From: Microstegium vimineum
Taxonomy: Eukaryota > Streptophyta > Magnoliopsida > Poales > Poaceae
Reading direction: 5' to 3'
Assembly: GCA_022036555.1 (NCBI GenBank)
Contig: CM039134.1
Location: 12,462,818-12,526,817, forward strand
Length of the DNA: 64,000 bases
Of the stretch, positions 10,862 to 25,600 are shown in pieces. Both the position numbers and the translations under genes were made by a program. The first letter of the stretch is position 1. The number at the start of each line of letters is the position of its first letter. The notes under the pieces were generated by a model. That model saw only the letters and a program-made list of their open reading frames with translations, was not told the origin of the DNA and searched no databases.

Positions 10862-13200
10862 AGTAAGTAACTAGTAACTTTATTGCAACAGAATATACGT
10901 TATAGAGTATTTTTCTATTGTGCTAGAAAAATAAAAGTACCTTTTTATTAGTTATAGCTATTAAACACAAAATTAGCAGTAATGTTTATATCTCCTACAA
11001 TTTTAGCCTATGCAAGAGCAGATATTAAGGATGGGTTAACATCGTCTTAAATATCCAATTATTAGTTAAACCATCTGACGGGTCGCCGAAAGCAACTCGG
11101 CAAGTCCCACTCTAGTGGTGCCCCCTCCCGTGCCGTCCACTACCGCTGGTCCCTCTATTCCCCTTCGCAATCTCGTTAGGGGCTGAAGAATGTGGGGATC
11201 CATTGTTTTTAATATGTTTTCCTAGTAGATTGAGTCTAAAGTTAGTGTCTCTGTGCTCTGTGTCAAATTTTCTGGTATTGGAATTTTATCTGCTCCTCTC
11301 CGTGATGGGAAAGAGGAAGGGTAGAATCGTCTTCTCTATGATGGCTCTGTTGAAGATGAGGGAGATAATTTTGACATCAACATCTTCATTGACATGACAA
11401 TATAGGGACTTTTGTTTTCGGATGGTGGCATCAAGACAGAGATGATGTTGCCACTGTGGAATAATTTTCTCCAATCTCTTTTTTGTTTCGTTATTGTTTT
11501 CTCCAATCTCTTTTTTGTTTCGTTATTGTTGATCTGACCACGATGAAAGACTATAGGGAGAAGGTAAAGTTAAATATGCCCTTGAGGGCATGTGCTCTTA
11601 ATATATGCAAATCCAATGATCTCGTGCTACTGAGCACACGTCCTCAGAGACAGAAAAACTACGTTCCTAGGAAGAGGCAGAAAAACTACGTTCCTAGGAA
11701 GAATATTTTTTAATCAGTCTTCTTCATTCTTCAGTGACAGAAAGAAGATGAACGGACATACCAGAAAAAGAAGTTCATCTATATTACCTACACAAATGTC
11801 GAGTGTTTGCATGTGCGGTCATCCACACTGCAAATTATTTAACAGGTTAAGTTTTGAGTTATATTATTCCCAGCGTGAGTACTATTTTATAATCTAGAGC
11901 GCTTATAACATGTTGATGTACCTAGCTATCATATAATATATATTTTTTTCATTACAAAAAAAATTGAATTATTAGTTTTATGAAATTTTGCATGTTGTTT
12001 TGATAGTTCATTAATTTAAGTTTGTAAATGTTAATATAGTCTTCTATAATTTTGGTTAGAAAATTTCCATAAATGACTACTTTTTGGTTAACAAGTTGGG
12101 GGAAACTATAAAGGGAGCCGGGACAAATATACTACTGGCCACTAGTTCGACAAACTATTATCTCCCACACCCACATACACATGCAGGATTACCTTCGAAT
12201 TCGTGGCCAGTACGTGTTGTCTTTCATGTCCGACGCTGATCGTATGCTGATGTCGAATGCAAATGCAAAACCATGTAGCAAAGCCAGGGCCGGTGAGTCG
12301 TGAGTGGGCTCCGTTTGTCACTGCGTTTGGAGGCCATTGACATCGATCGACTCATCTGTCACCATTTCCCTACTAGGAACTACTACCGTGTGAATCGCAC
12401 CTGTGGTAATTTCAGAATGAAATCGAACCGACGACAAGTACAGCAACAGACGACATAGGTCGCGGGAAAGAGGGGACTGTCCGATATGATCGAGACCTGC
12501 CAAACACAGAAATATTCCGCTCAGACATCAAGTCTTCCTGGCTGCATGCAGAATGGACGGAGATCTACAGCTACACGCACGAGCATGATGCAAGCCGGCC
12601 ATGCCTCCCTGCTGCTGCCCTCTTGCTTGTTCATAATGACCGTCAGGGACAGGACAAACAGACATGTCCAAATTTTGCAGGGTACTGCTCATCTACTCCT
12701 CTCCATGTACCGTACCCAGCTAGAGATTTATGCTCACGCATGCATGCATCCCTGCTGCTCTAGCTATTCCAAAATCATTACAATAGAAACATGCTTTATT
12801 ATTATATGACCAAAGTTTCATCGCCAAGAAACTTAAATATTCAGGGGCTAATACAGTTTTAATTTCTTGAAAAGCTACACGTATAGTGATTGGCGATGAA
12901 TAGCTAGCTTATACGGAGTACATAATATATCGATCTGCTATAGTAGGTAGCGCTACAGCATGCAGCATGGACATAGATATTGCAGGATGTCGACAACCAA
13001 CCAGACATCTATATGGCGCTGGAATCAAAAGTAGAAAAGAAAATTAACACATTTTTGACAAATCAACATGTTTCAGTGTTTTGAGTGTGTATGTGTGGAG
13101 GAGAATTATCTCCGAGTCTTTTCAATATCAAATCCATCTGGCTCAGTAGAGTCAACATTTCCACTAAGCCCATGCCTGCAAGCAAGGGCAAGTAGGAGGT
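10860..13200. other. Intergenic DNA with minor tandem duplications; no gene seen
   Basis: Two small direct tandem duplications are visible: a 32-bp unit 'ctccaatctcttttttgttt' near 11469 and 11501, and a 27-bp unit 'cagaaaaactacgttcctag' near 11651 and 11678. Remaining open frames are short, without domains or credible splicing. Confidence 0.45.
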
Positions 13201-13209
13201 ACCTAGTTC

Positions 13210-13308
13210 GGAAAAAAATTGGGTGAGCCCGGGGCTCATTCACAGAATATATAAAAAAATATGCGCACAGCCGGGCCAATGAGCCCCGGGCTCACCCAAT
13301 TTTTTTCC
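13210..13308. mobile_element. 99-bp hairpin MITE, probably Mutator-type
   Basis: The two ends are perfect 31-nt inverted repeats (beginning ggaaaaaaattgggtgagcc) separated by only 37 bp. A perfect 9-bp direct repeat ACCTAGTTC (13201-13209 and 13309-13317) immediately flanks them. TSD length and perfect TIRs fit a tiny MULE-derived MITE. A transcript would form a nearly perfect stem-loop. No coding capacity. Confidence 0.85.
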
Positions 13309-13920
13309 ACCTAGTTCACACTAGTGCTAGATATATATATTATGCTGTGTCTTGGAGACTTACTAAATATAGAAATGATAATGTTAGCATCGGCGCCCAT
13401 CTGCAATTATAGTGCAGTAGTTAATGTTCAAATGTATACTAACAGTCCTCTATATCTTATCATAAGTTTTTTCCTGAATTTATTTCTATATTATTTATTT
13501 GTCAATTGATTTTCATAGCCATTTTTTTCTGCTTTTGCAGAACTCAGTAAACACAGGCAGCCTGTTGAACTGTTCAATCCAATTAGTTATTATGGCCTCT
13601 AAACAAAAATGAGCACATACTTTATTACCATTGGCTTTGGCTGGCACTGTGCCATTTTCCAATGGGTCGGTCCGTGCGAACGTAAGTACTTTCTTCATAC
13701 TAAAAAAACTTTCGTTTTAGAAATGATATGGTTTCTAAAGTGTAACTTTGATTGCTCATTTTTTTGAAAAATATTTATTGAAATATAATATATGCATATT
13801 TTTATGAAAGTATTTTTCAAGATAAATCTATAGATATGATTTTTCATGTATGTACATTTCACCGCATGACGAAAATGAGTTTGTATATGCCCTTTCTCCT
13901 CTACCTGCTTTGTGTGTGTA

Positions 13921-14195
13921 AGGGACCGTTTGACATGGTTCTGTGGAGCAGATTTTCAGCAATAATCACTTCCTAGCTACTAAACTTATTTTTTTAGTGA
14001 GAAGGGATTTTCTGCCGATTCTATGAAGTGCTCTAAAATGAACTAATAAAAGGTTGAGGGCTGGAAAAAATATCTTCACCTGACTCTGTGAGATTCTCCA
14101 TCCTAATTTTGAGAGTTTAGGCTAAAAACCCAAAAAGAATCATTTTCAGCCATAAAATTATTTCACCAGCGAATCAGCTCTACCAAATAGGCCAT
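13921..14195. mobile_element. hAT-like MITE
   Basis: Starts 'gggaccgtttgacatggttc' and ends 'gctctaccaaataggcc', imperfect inverted ends of the widespread grass 'ggcctgtttggtagagct' type. The interior is rich in 'gcttctg/ctagctccac'-like self-complementary words. The 8-bp TSD could not be confirmed. Confidence 0.5.
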
Positions 14196-14384
14196 AATAA
14201 TAGAACATCCATCCATAATTTTTTTATAGGATATGTCATGCAAACGTCACAGAATATAATCCTACCACCACAAGGCTTGTTATGTTTGGTGTCCTCCTTT
14301 GTCACAGTCAAGCAAAAAAAATTATTGTCCGAGAATTTGGACCACCGTTTGGTCTGAGACCAAAATTTGGTAATTTATATTTAG

Positions 14385-14690
14385 GACATGTTTAATTTGG
14401 TACAACTTATAACAGTTCCATGCTCATTTTCAACACAGTTTTATGCATGGGTAAATTGTTTTTTCTCTCTCACACAAAAACATAGGTTGGGATAAAGTAA
14501 AAAAAGTAGATTATCTCATATCTCTCCCTCATTTCTCTCTCATTCATGTATAAAGTTATTGATGAAGCTGTTTTACTAAATAGTTTTTTCTAAAACAACC
14601 TAGTTTCATCTAGAAAGTTACTCATAAATCTATTTTCTAAAGAATAACTTTACTAATGAAGCTGATTGTGCCAACTAGACCTTTATATTC
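14385..14690. mobile_element. hAT-like MITE, family member A
   Basis: Closely related in order and sequence to 38255-38582. Shared landmarks are 'ttggtacaactta', 'tctctctcacac', 'gggataaagt..aaaaaagta..ttatctcat', 'cattcatgtataaagtt.ttgatgaa.ctgtttt' and 'aatgaagctgattgtgcc'. There is no coding capacity. Confidence 0.6.
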
Positions 14691-15065
14691 ATATTTAATA
14701 TTAAAAATTAAAATTTTCTTTCTTATTTCTCTCACTCCCTCCTCCATCGTCATTCGTTCATCACGGGGTTTTCCTACGTGTTCCACATTTCTCATCTCAA
14801 ACTCATAATACGTGCACTCTGTACCATATATTTAGGTTGAATCAATCTTCTATCAGTTTTCTATACAAGTTAAACACTTTATAGCACTAGCATTTATTAT
14901 GGATCTAGAAATCTATATCATTTAAGGTTAGGTCAGGCCCAATTAAATCCAATAAGCATGAGCACCGGGTGACAAATTGTATATCTATTGTATATCTAAT
15001 ATTAAAAAGAAATTTAATTTTCATCCGTTGCTCTCCTCGTCCCTCTATCCTTTCATCCTGCTTCC

Positions 15066-15165
15066 NNNNNNNNNNNNNNNNNNNNNNNNNNNNNNNNNNN
15101 NNNNNNNNNNNNNNNNNNNNNNNNNNNNNNNNNNNNNNNNNNNNNNNNNNNNNNNNNNNNNNNNN
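15066..15165. other. Assembly gap (100 N)
   Basis: Exactly 100 N, the usual placeholder for a gap of unknown size. Open frames drawn across it are meaningless. Confidence 0.99.
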
Positions 15166-17605
<2,440 letters not shown>

Positions 17606-18064
17606 CAATGAGTCTTTTTTACTGTGCTTGAAATTTTCTCATATTTTCTTCATAATATTCTAAATCTTTTCTAATTATATTTGTAAAGGATATTTTGGTC
17701 TCTTTACATTGTGAACCTCCACTCGGCTTGCAAGTGGGTCACCATTAGTTGACCCAAACACCAACCCACTCTACCCAGTTAATTTTCTTTGAGTTTTGGG
17801 TCAACCCAACCCATTGTATTCGCAGGTTTTGGTTCCAATGAAAAACACTGATCATTATGCGAGCTAGGCGGGGTAACGGCATGAAGCTGAGGCGACACGG
17901 AGGATAATTTGTGCATGACGTCAGGGTGATGTCATGAAGCTAGAGAACAGAGGAGCAAAACAGAGCACTCTGCCGGCGTTGTTGCTCTGTGCGTGCGCAC
18001 TAGGAAGGGCGTCGGAGTGCTGATGCAGGATGCTGGTGGCTAGCCTCGGTCGTGCCCTGGGCTA

Positions 18065-18240
18065 GAGGTCGCCGGAGTAGCCGGTGGTGAGGCCGCGATG
18101 GCGTTCAGCCGGTGCGCACGTAGCTGTGCAGCCTGCAAGAGGTCGCCGGATTAGCAGGCGGCGAGGCCGCGGTGGCGTTCGGCCGGTGCGCGCGTAGCTG
18201 TGCAGCCTGTAAGAGGTCGCCGGAGTAGCTGTGCAGTGAC
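18065..18240. repeat. 74-bp GC-rich tandem repeat, about 2.4 copies
   Basis: The unit beginning GAGGTCGCCGGA starts at 18065, 18139 and 18213, a 74-bp period. The surrounding 17940-18440 is a GC-rich island in AT-rich DNA. The period is not a multiple of three and the frames shift between copies, so it is not a repeat protein. It resembles the GC-rich core of the MULE at 8.2-9.3 kb in style, but no TIR or TSD was found. Confidence 0.85.
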
Positions 18241-18444
18241 TTACGTGCACGCGTATACGAGGAGGGGCCTAGGAGAGCGTCCGAGAGTCCGTGCCGGTGG
18301 CACTGGCCGGAACAGGCTCGGCCGGGACGTAGACGGCGAGGTCACGTGCTGCGGTGCCATGGGCATGGACTCTCTACGCGCGTGTACTACTTGGGCCGCC
18401 TCCGTCGTCCTCACCCTCCGGCGGCTGCAGCATGACGAACCCTA

Positions 18445-20340
18445 GAAAATGTTTTTTTTTAATCTTATAAGAATTTAATATGTAACTATACTAATTGTAT
18501 TATTTATCTCCAACTATATTACTCAAATCATTATTTTCATAAATATCAAATTATCGTATTACCCTTGATTAGAAAAAACAAATACATAAATAGAATTACC
18601 ACCCATTTATTTGGAGTCCTAATTATTTTAGTTTTGAAGGAAATGAGAAGAAATTTGGTGTATATGGGAGAAAATTTGGCGCATATGGCCCACTGGTTAT
18701 ACACATCAGAATTTCCTCTCGTTTCCCCTCTAGAATTTCCTCTCATTTCCTCCAGCCTTTATAGCCGTCCGATCGGTTGACGTGAGCCGTCGAATATTTG
18801 CTCAAGTATTGTAAAAAATCTCATATCCCAATACATTAATTAATTACACAAAATCCGTAGACTATATATATGCTCATACTTTTACTCTTGGCCGGCCGGC
18901 CGGCCTTCATCAGCACCAACCACCTGTTCAAGTCTCAGCGTTAGTTCAGGAGTGAAGTGCAGTAGACAGGAAGAAAAGAAATGCGAAAGCTAGCCTGATT
19001 AGCTTACTAGCTAGGGGCTAGGGCCCTCGTTCGTTGCTTGAGCCTGTGAAACTCTCTTTGTTGAGTCTTGACCACGGGTCTGACGGCCGGAATAATTCCC
19101 CACGTTTTCTTTTGAACAACGATCACGCGTGGAGATGCAGATGATGGCTTTTGAACGGAGATAATAATACTATCTCTCGTAATAAAGCATGGCATTAGCC
19201 GCGACGACAGGGCAACATAAACTAACCACACGTCCACGCAGAAAGTGATGAGCAGCCAGCGGTTCTTTCTTCTTTGACGACGAGGCCGGCCGGGCATGCA
19301 TGCATGGGAAGCACCTGGGCAACTCAACTCGCAATTCTTTTTTGCTTCTTGTGTCCCTCCCTGCAAAGCAGACTACTGCATGCAACGGGATTACGCAACG
19401 GTGACACAACACAACCAGGGCACTGGTGTGCAGGTCTGCAGGACGAGATGGCCACTGGGGCTAAGATTTGACGACACACGAGCTGTGACAAAGAAAGAGA
19501 CCTTTTGGTTCTCATGTACTAGTACGTTGTGGTACAGGACGGCACGCCGATGGATTGGAAGAAGAGCAATTGCGGATAGATAGCCCCGTGCCAAAATGCG
19601 CACTGTTCGACGCCATGATATGGAAAGGTGGCGTTTTCGTTTCGTTAACCAGACAGAAGAAGAAGATTGGACAGCCAAGATAGCAGAAGGTCTATTCTAC
19701 GGAAGAATCACAAACGAAGACGGACTCTCCGACTCCGATGTCCGATCCGAATGCCCAAGGAAGCAAGCAAGGATGTCGTCGCTTCTTGGAAATAAAAGCC
19801 CACTGGGCCGCCGCGCGTACCACCTGAGATCAACCAAGTGGCGTTTATTGCCGTCGAAAGTAGCGAGCAAGGGAAATAGCACTAGGCCGGAGTCTAGGAC
19901 AGTGCAAATCGACATGCACTAAACAACCATGACTGAGCAGTACCGATAAACACAGAATAAATAGAAATTGACATGCACTAGGTAGAACAATACGTGGGTC
20001 AAACAAACATCCAAAGCCATCGGCAAGATTTTGTGAGAGTAGCGAGTTAACTACCTCGTTACACAATATACACATATATCAGCCGCCCTGTAAAAGGAGA
20101 TGCATCAGTCGTGTGTTGACTTCTACAATTGTCCCCCTCGTGTGAGCTCAACTCTATATATATCTAGTGGCAGAGCCAGGAATTTAAGAGAGTCTGAGCG
20201 AAACAATAATGCTTAACAGGGGAAATGTCTGGCCGCTTGTGTATGCGCACGGCAGACCAATCTCCACCATCCATCAAATTAGTGGGACCCACATTTTATT
20301 TTATTTTTTAGTTGGATGGTCTGTAGTTGCAGCCGCGAGA
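18445..20340. other. Intergenic DNA, no gene supported
   Basis: Several overlapping frames of 60-119 codons occur on both strands at 19000-19920, but none has a recognisable domain. A phrase 'aaagcccactgggcc' with 'atcgacatgcacta' (about 19795-19920) recurs near 28180-28275, suggesting an old shared repeat. Confidence 0.4.
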
Positions 20341-20349
20341 GCATTTTCA

Positions 20350-20570
20350 AGTTTATGGTGTTTAGTGTTTAGTGTTCAAAGTTTAGGATTTATGGTTTAG
20401 GATTTATGTTTTGAGTTTAGGGCTTAAGGTTTTGGATTTATGGTTTAGTGTTTAGGACTTAGGGTTTATGATTAGTGTTTAGATTTATAGTTTAGGGCTT
20501 AGGGTTTAGGATTTATGTTTTGAGTTTAGGGTTTAGTGTTTTGGATTTATGGTTTAGTGTTTAGGATGTT
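20350..20570. repeat. Degenerate telomere-like (TTTAGGG-related) repeat
   Basis: A tract built from variants of the plant telomere heptamer: tttagtg, tttaggat, tttagggctt, tttatggttt, tttgagtttaggg. A higher-order unit of about 115 bp ('ggatttatgttttgagtttaggg') appears twice. It is too degenerate to be a functional telomere. Interstitial telomere-like DNA or a minisatellite are both possible. Confidence 0.65.
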
Positions 20571-20579
20571 TATACATTC

Positions 20580-21700
20580 TTTATTTTTTCTGCACGAATC
20601 TTGATGCACGGGATTTTTTGACGGTCAAGATAGATCTTGCGGCCACATATACAAACGATAAATCCTCACTCTGCTTAACAGTGACAATTCACACACATAA
20701 ATTTAAATAACATATTAAATTAAGCTATGATTTCTTGGCATGCAAAATCAAATAAAGATCGCGTCCTAAATTTTTTCAGCCTCGAGATAGAGTATGTGTT
20801 AATTTAGGTAACTACAAGAAAATAAAAACTGATTTGTAACAAGTTAGCAAGAAAAAAATGATTTCTAGCACTATAGATCTACATGAAACACTATTGATGA
20901 TCAAACATAACAAGATAAGCTAAAATCAAACATAGATATAGAATAATCAAATCAGGCTAATATTCTTAGCACTGTACGTGGTCAGCATTGCTCCTGCCAC
21001 ATGCTCCTCACTTGCCAACTGCTGTAGCAAATGAGATGCGATAATTTGAGGCCCCAGGCAGGGCAAGGAAGCAAGGCACGCCCATGCATAGCAGACAAAG
21101 GCTACCGTCGAAGACTCGCAACTGTGGCAGTATAACCCATTTTTAAAAACTTAAAGAGTTAAATAAAAAAATTAATTTTGATTAAATTTGAGATGTTTTG
21201 ACTCTCTAAGTTTTTTAAAATGACTTATTTAAGATGGAGGTAGTATAACCCATCTTATTTACTCATCCACTTTAGAAAAAAAATGTAGCTTAATGGATGT
21301 TAGCCACTAAAGTAGAGACGAGATTTTTTTTCGAAAGAAAGGAGAGAGAGAGAGAAAAAAGCAAGATTGAATTGAATCTCACCGTGATCGATCAGGAGTC
21401 GAGGCTTCGAGCTTCGAGGGACTGAGGGAGTCGATCTCTGCGTCCGTCTGCGTCCAGCACTCCAGCATCTGATTGATCGACTCACGAGTCCCGTTGTTCG
21501 GCTGCCAAAGTGGCAAGGCGTCACCGCGTGGAGCCCTCGCCGGCCTGCCGAGCCCCGTCGTCGCGCGGCGGCTGTGGCTTCAGGCCTGAAGGCTGCAGAA
21601 CTCGTGTGGCCAGGCCAAGACATCATCGAGTGGGCCGTGAGTGAGTGTGTTGTGGGCCTGTGAAGAGTCAAAAGTGGAAGTGAAAGGAAAACAAAGTCCA
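20580..21700. other. Intergenic DNA, no gene supported
   Basis: The longest frame (minus 21300-21701, 133 codons) is Ser/Arg/Thr-rich, has no recognised domain, and its C-terminal part runs into GA-rich low-complexity DNA. I do not call it a gene. Confidence 0.4.
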
Positions 21701-21714
21701 ATTTTTCTCCATTA

Positions 21715-22395
21715 ATTTTGGCGTCGTACGTTTTTTCTTTTCAAACTATAAAACTAGAAATCTTCTCTCCTACAACTTTCAAAACTATTTGTTTTACCTC
21801 CCTAACAGGTTTGAGCGGTGGTTTTGCTACATGTTTTTTTTCCTTTTTTACTTATTTTGGCTGAATCTTTAAAAAAATATAATAAATCATAGAAAAAACA
21901 TAAAATCAAAATTTTAATTTTGTTAGACTCCACATGTAATCTATACAATTTAATTTTGCTACATGGTATGTTTAGTATAATTTTTTTTTGTAGCTCTAGA
22001 TTTATGATTTTCTATAATTTATTTAAATAATTTATAGGTGCAGCTTCTATGGTTCAATTGTAATGAAATTTTTTTATAATGGATTAATTATTGTATCCTT
22101 GAATTATAGTAAAAAATTTATAATCATTGATCATGTATTATAGATTTATTTAAGCTAAATAAATTTATAATTAAGTTATACATAATCCAATAAGTATGAT
22201 ATTTTTAATATAATTCAAGCATATAATAATTAGTCTATCATAAAAAATTTATTATAGTTGGACCATAGAAACCGTACCTCCAAATTATTCTAACTAATTA
22301 CTGAAAAGAATAAATATAGAGCAACAACAAAAACTTAATACTAATGTTTATTGTATTCGTGTGGAGTCTAATAAAATTAGATATTCTATTTTATG
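21715..22395. repeat. Long inverted-repeat (foldback) element, diverged copy
   Basis: The left part has 'tttacctccctaacaggttt..gtggttttgct' followed by 'ttattttggctgaatcttta' and the 'aataaatcatag' run. The same ordered words occur in the elements at 46.2-47.2 kb and 47.3-47.9 kb. The interior is AT-rich and folds about its centre (tataatttatttaaataattt.. and its inverse). Exact ends are unresolved. Confidence 0.5.
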
Positions 22396-22676
22396 AGAGT
22401 GAGCACTCGGTCGACGGGGCAGAACTGCAGAAGGCTCCATCGAGTGCCACAGCCATTATTCACACTCCACGTCGTTATGTGCACCATTCCTAAACTATTC
22501 CTAGAGCTCGATCTCATACATACACTATTCCTATGGAAGTAAAAAACAATAACCTACGCTTGCAGAGTTGCAGTACGTACTACTAGTGTTTGCTATACTA
22601 GCATTCGTCTTGCCAGAGGTGCCTGATGTCTGGCGGCTGTGCGCCTGTGCCGTGGTCGATGCGAGGAGCAAGTGCA

Positions 22677-25600
22677 ATGGAGGGCGGCAGTGGGAAGTTA
22701 GCATACAGCTACGGCGGCGTGGAGCCCCGCAAGTTCGGGCTCGGCCTTGTCGCCGGCCTCCTCCTCGTAACCTGCGCCTACTTCTCCTCCGTCAAATTCG
22801 ACCCCGTCCACATCGTCATGAGCAAGCAACCGATTAAACCACAAGCATGTAAGGATCCATTCAGACCAAGCTTCTCTCTTCACTGTCTGCTAATTAAGCT
22901 CATCCAAGAGTTGACGACCGGCCGGCTTGCTCTTCATTTCCATTTCCAACGATTTAGATCCGGGCTTGCAAGATCATCAAGGTGCATGGTCGTCGAAGGA
23001 GGCCGGGGCAAGGCTGAGGTGCTCGAGAAAGACGACGACGTCGACGTGGACGGCGGCATTTCCTCTTTCGGGCAAGGTGAGTCAGGCAAGCATCCCTTTG
23101 GAGGTTGGTTATATGCCATTCCATGGGGACTAGGGGACCTTGCTGACCTCCTGTTTTGGTACTTTCGCTGGTTTGCAACTTTGCACGCAAGGTCCTGTGA
23201 GCTCGCTTGAGGAAAAGCAGAAAGATGAGACGTTCGCTGCAGGCGTTGTTGTTGTCTCTGCCGCCGCCCCACCGGATCCAGCAGCGGAGGGTGGCAAAGA
23301 TGAGGTTCCTGAGATGGATGATGACTCAAGTGCCGTTTCTGCTCTTCGACCCTTGTCGTCGGATTCTTCAGACAGCACGCAAGAATCAGGTTAGGATTAG
23401 GAAGCAGCCAGCTTGAATTAACCCAAAGCAACCTTTTCCAGTGTAAGTCTGTTTTTTTTTCCTAAAGACCTTACTTTGTTCTTACTTTCCCGGACAGAAG
23501 GTTTTCTTGAAGATCAGAAACTGCAGGCGGTACAGAATGCTATTGCAGCAGCTGCTGATCCACCCAAGGAAAGCAATAGTATCAGCAGCAACGACAACGG
23601 CAGCTCCTCTGAGATTCCGTCTGATACACCTGAAATCCCTGCTGTTCCTCCTCCCTCTCCAGAAATCGAGCCCCCTTCTTCTGCTAACGAGATTTCTGCT
23701 ACTTCTTCGGAGGTCAAGGCACCTCTATTTCAGCCTACTAAACCTATTCCAGAGGTCAAGCAATCAGGTAAATGGTTCTTATTTTCGTGGTAAAAGATTC
23801 CATTTTTCTTCTGACAGATCATTTATTAACCATTTTGTATTTTCTGTTAACCATTTTGCATTTGAAATCATCTGGGATTCTAGTTAGCCTGGCCAAATTT
23901 TAGCCCCGCCCCACGCCTCTGGAAAATTTGCCGCCATTTAGTTCCTATTAAGTTTTGTCATGCATTTTGGTACTCTAGCACCCTCTAGCTATGGTTGGCC
24001 AGACAAACAAAGGAGTGATGAAGTGGAAGCTTACTAGTGCCTACACATAGTCCAACAGTTTTTAGTACCAAATTAGAAAGTGTAATATCTCCTAATATAC
24101 ATATGGTGTGCAATCGGTTTGCACTATAATCGCCATGTTCATTTGGCTTATCGGCTTATCAGTCACCGAAACAATGTTTCTCTCATGCACGTTAAGATAC
24201 TCCTTCTGACTTAACTAAATTCATTCATTGTCTTAATTGAAACATTGAACGATAAGATATTTATGAAACCAATAAATTAGTATCATTAGATTTATCATAA
24301 AATATATTTTTTATAATATGTTGATTTGGTAACATAGATATATTTTCACTTTTCCTATACTTCAGGTGTCTGAAATTTAAGTTGATTTCAGGCAACACTA
24401 ATATACCACCAATTAATATAAGTTACTTGTTAATTTTATATTTTATTATTTGTCTTTCTGTTATAACATATTAAATTTTTGTCCTTATCCTTCTATAGAA
24501 ATAATTATAATTGTTGAATTGTCTTTGTGCCAACATTTATAAGATTTTGTCAGCTTTGTAGTTTTGTTTAATAGGTTTTTTATTTCTCAAATCAAAAATT
24601 GCAGACTGTGCCTACATAAATTACAATGAAATAAAACTACAATTTTAATATAAAATATATGTAATAACTATCGCCTGAAAGGAAACTAATTTCAGGCATC
24701 TAAAATTTAGCAAATCCCATATATTTTGGCTCGGTAACAATCCAGACACCCTTTTTCTCCCCTTAATATATTTTTTTATTTTAAAATGGTTCCTAGACTG
24801 GAAGGTGCCGGTGGCGGTGCGGGAGTGGAAGCCTCTGTGCGACGTGACGTCCAACTATCGCATCGACTGGTGCGAGTTCGAGGGCGACGTCCGCGTGGTG
24901 GGCTCCAACGGCAGCATCACCCTGGTGGCGCCCCCTGGCGCCGACAGCCACAGCTTCCACGAGGAGTCATGGAGCATCAAGCCGTACCCGCGCAAGGCGG
25001 ACCCGAACGCCATGCGCAGCGTCCGCGCGCTGACGGTGCGGTCGGTGTCCACGGCCACCGACGCACCGCCGGCGTGCACGGACTGGCACGACGTGCCGGC
25101 GCTGGTGTTCTCGGTCCGCGGGTACACGGGTAACTACTTCCACGCGTACACGGACGTGATCCTGCCGTTGTTCCTGACGGCGCGGCGGTACTCGGGCGAG
25201 GTGGTGCTGCTGGTGACCGACTTCCAGGCGTGGTTGGTGGGCAAGTACGCGCCGCTGTTCAGGAGCCTCTCCAACTACGCGCCCGTGGACCTCGACGGCG
25301 ACGGCGACCCGCGCGTGCGCTGCTTCCACCGCGTCCAGGTGGGGCTCACCAGCCACGACGACTTCAGCATCGACCCGCGCCGCGCGCCCAACGGCTACTC
25401 CATGCTGGACTTCACCCAGTTCATGCGCGCCGCCTACGGGCTCCCGCGCGACGCCGCCGCCACGCGGGATCGGCGTCCGAGGCTCCTGGTGATCGCGCGC
25501 GCGCGCACGCGGCGGTTCCTGAACACGGAGGAGATCGTGCGGGGAGCGCGGAAGGTGGGGTTCGAGGTGGTGGTGTCGGAGGGGGAGCACGAGGTGGCGC

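Noticed and set aside
18200..18445. GC-rich frame of 81 codons
   Set aside because: Overlaps the 74-bp repeat. No domain or splice context.
19007..19922. Cluster of 60-119-codon frames on both strands
   Set aside because: No family resemblance, and coding periodicity is not apparent by eye.
20350..20570. True telomere
   Set aside because: The heptamers are too degenerate, and single-copy genes continue on both sides.
21300..21701. 133-codon minus-strand frame
   Set aside because: No recognisable domain, low-complexity Ser/Arg composition, and its end is in GA-rich simple sequence.
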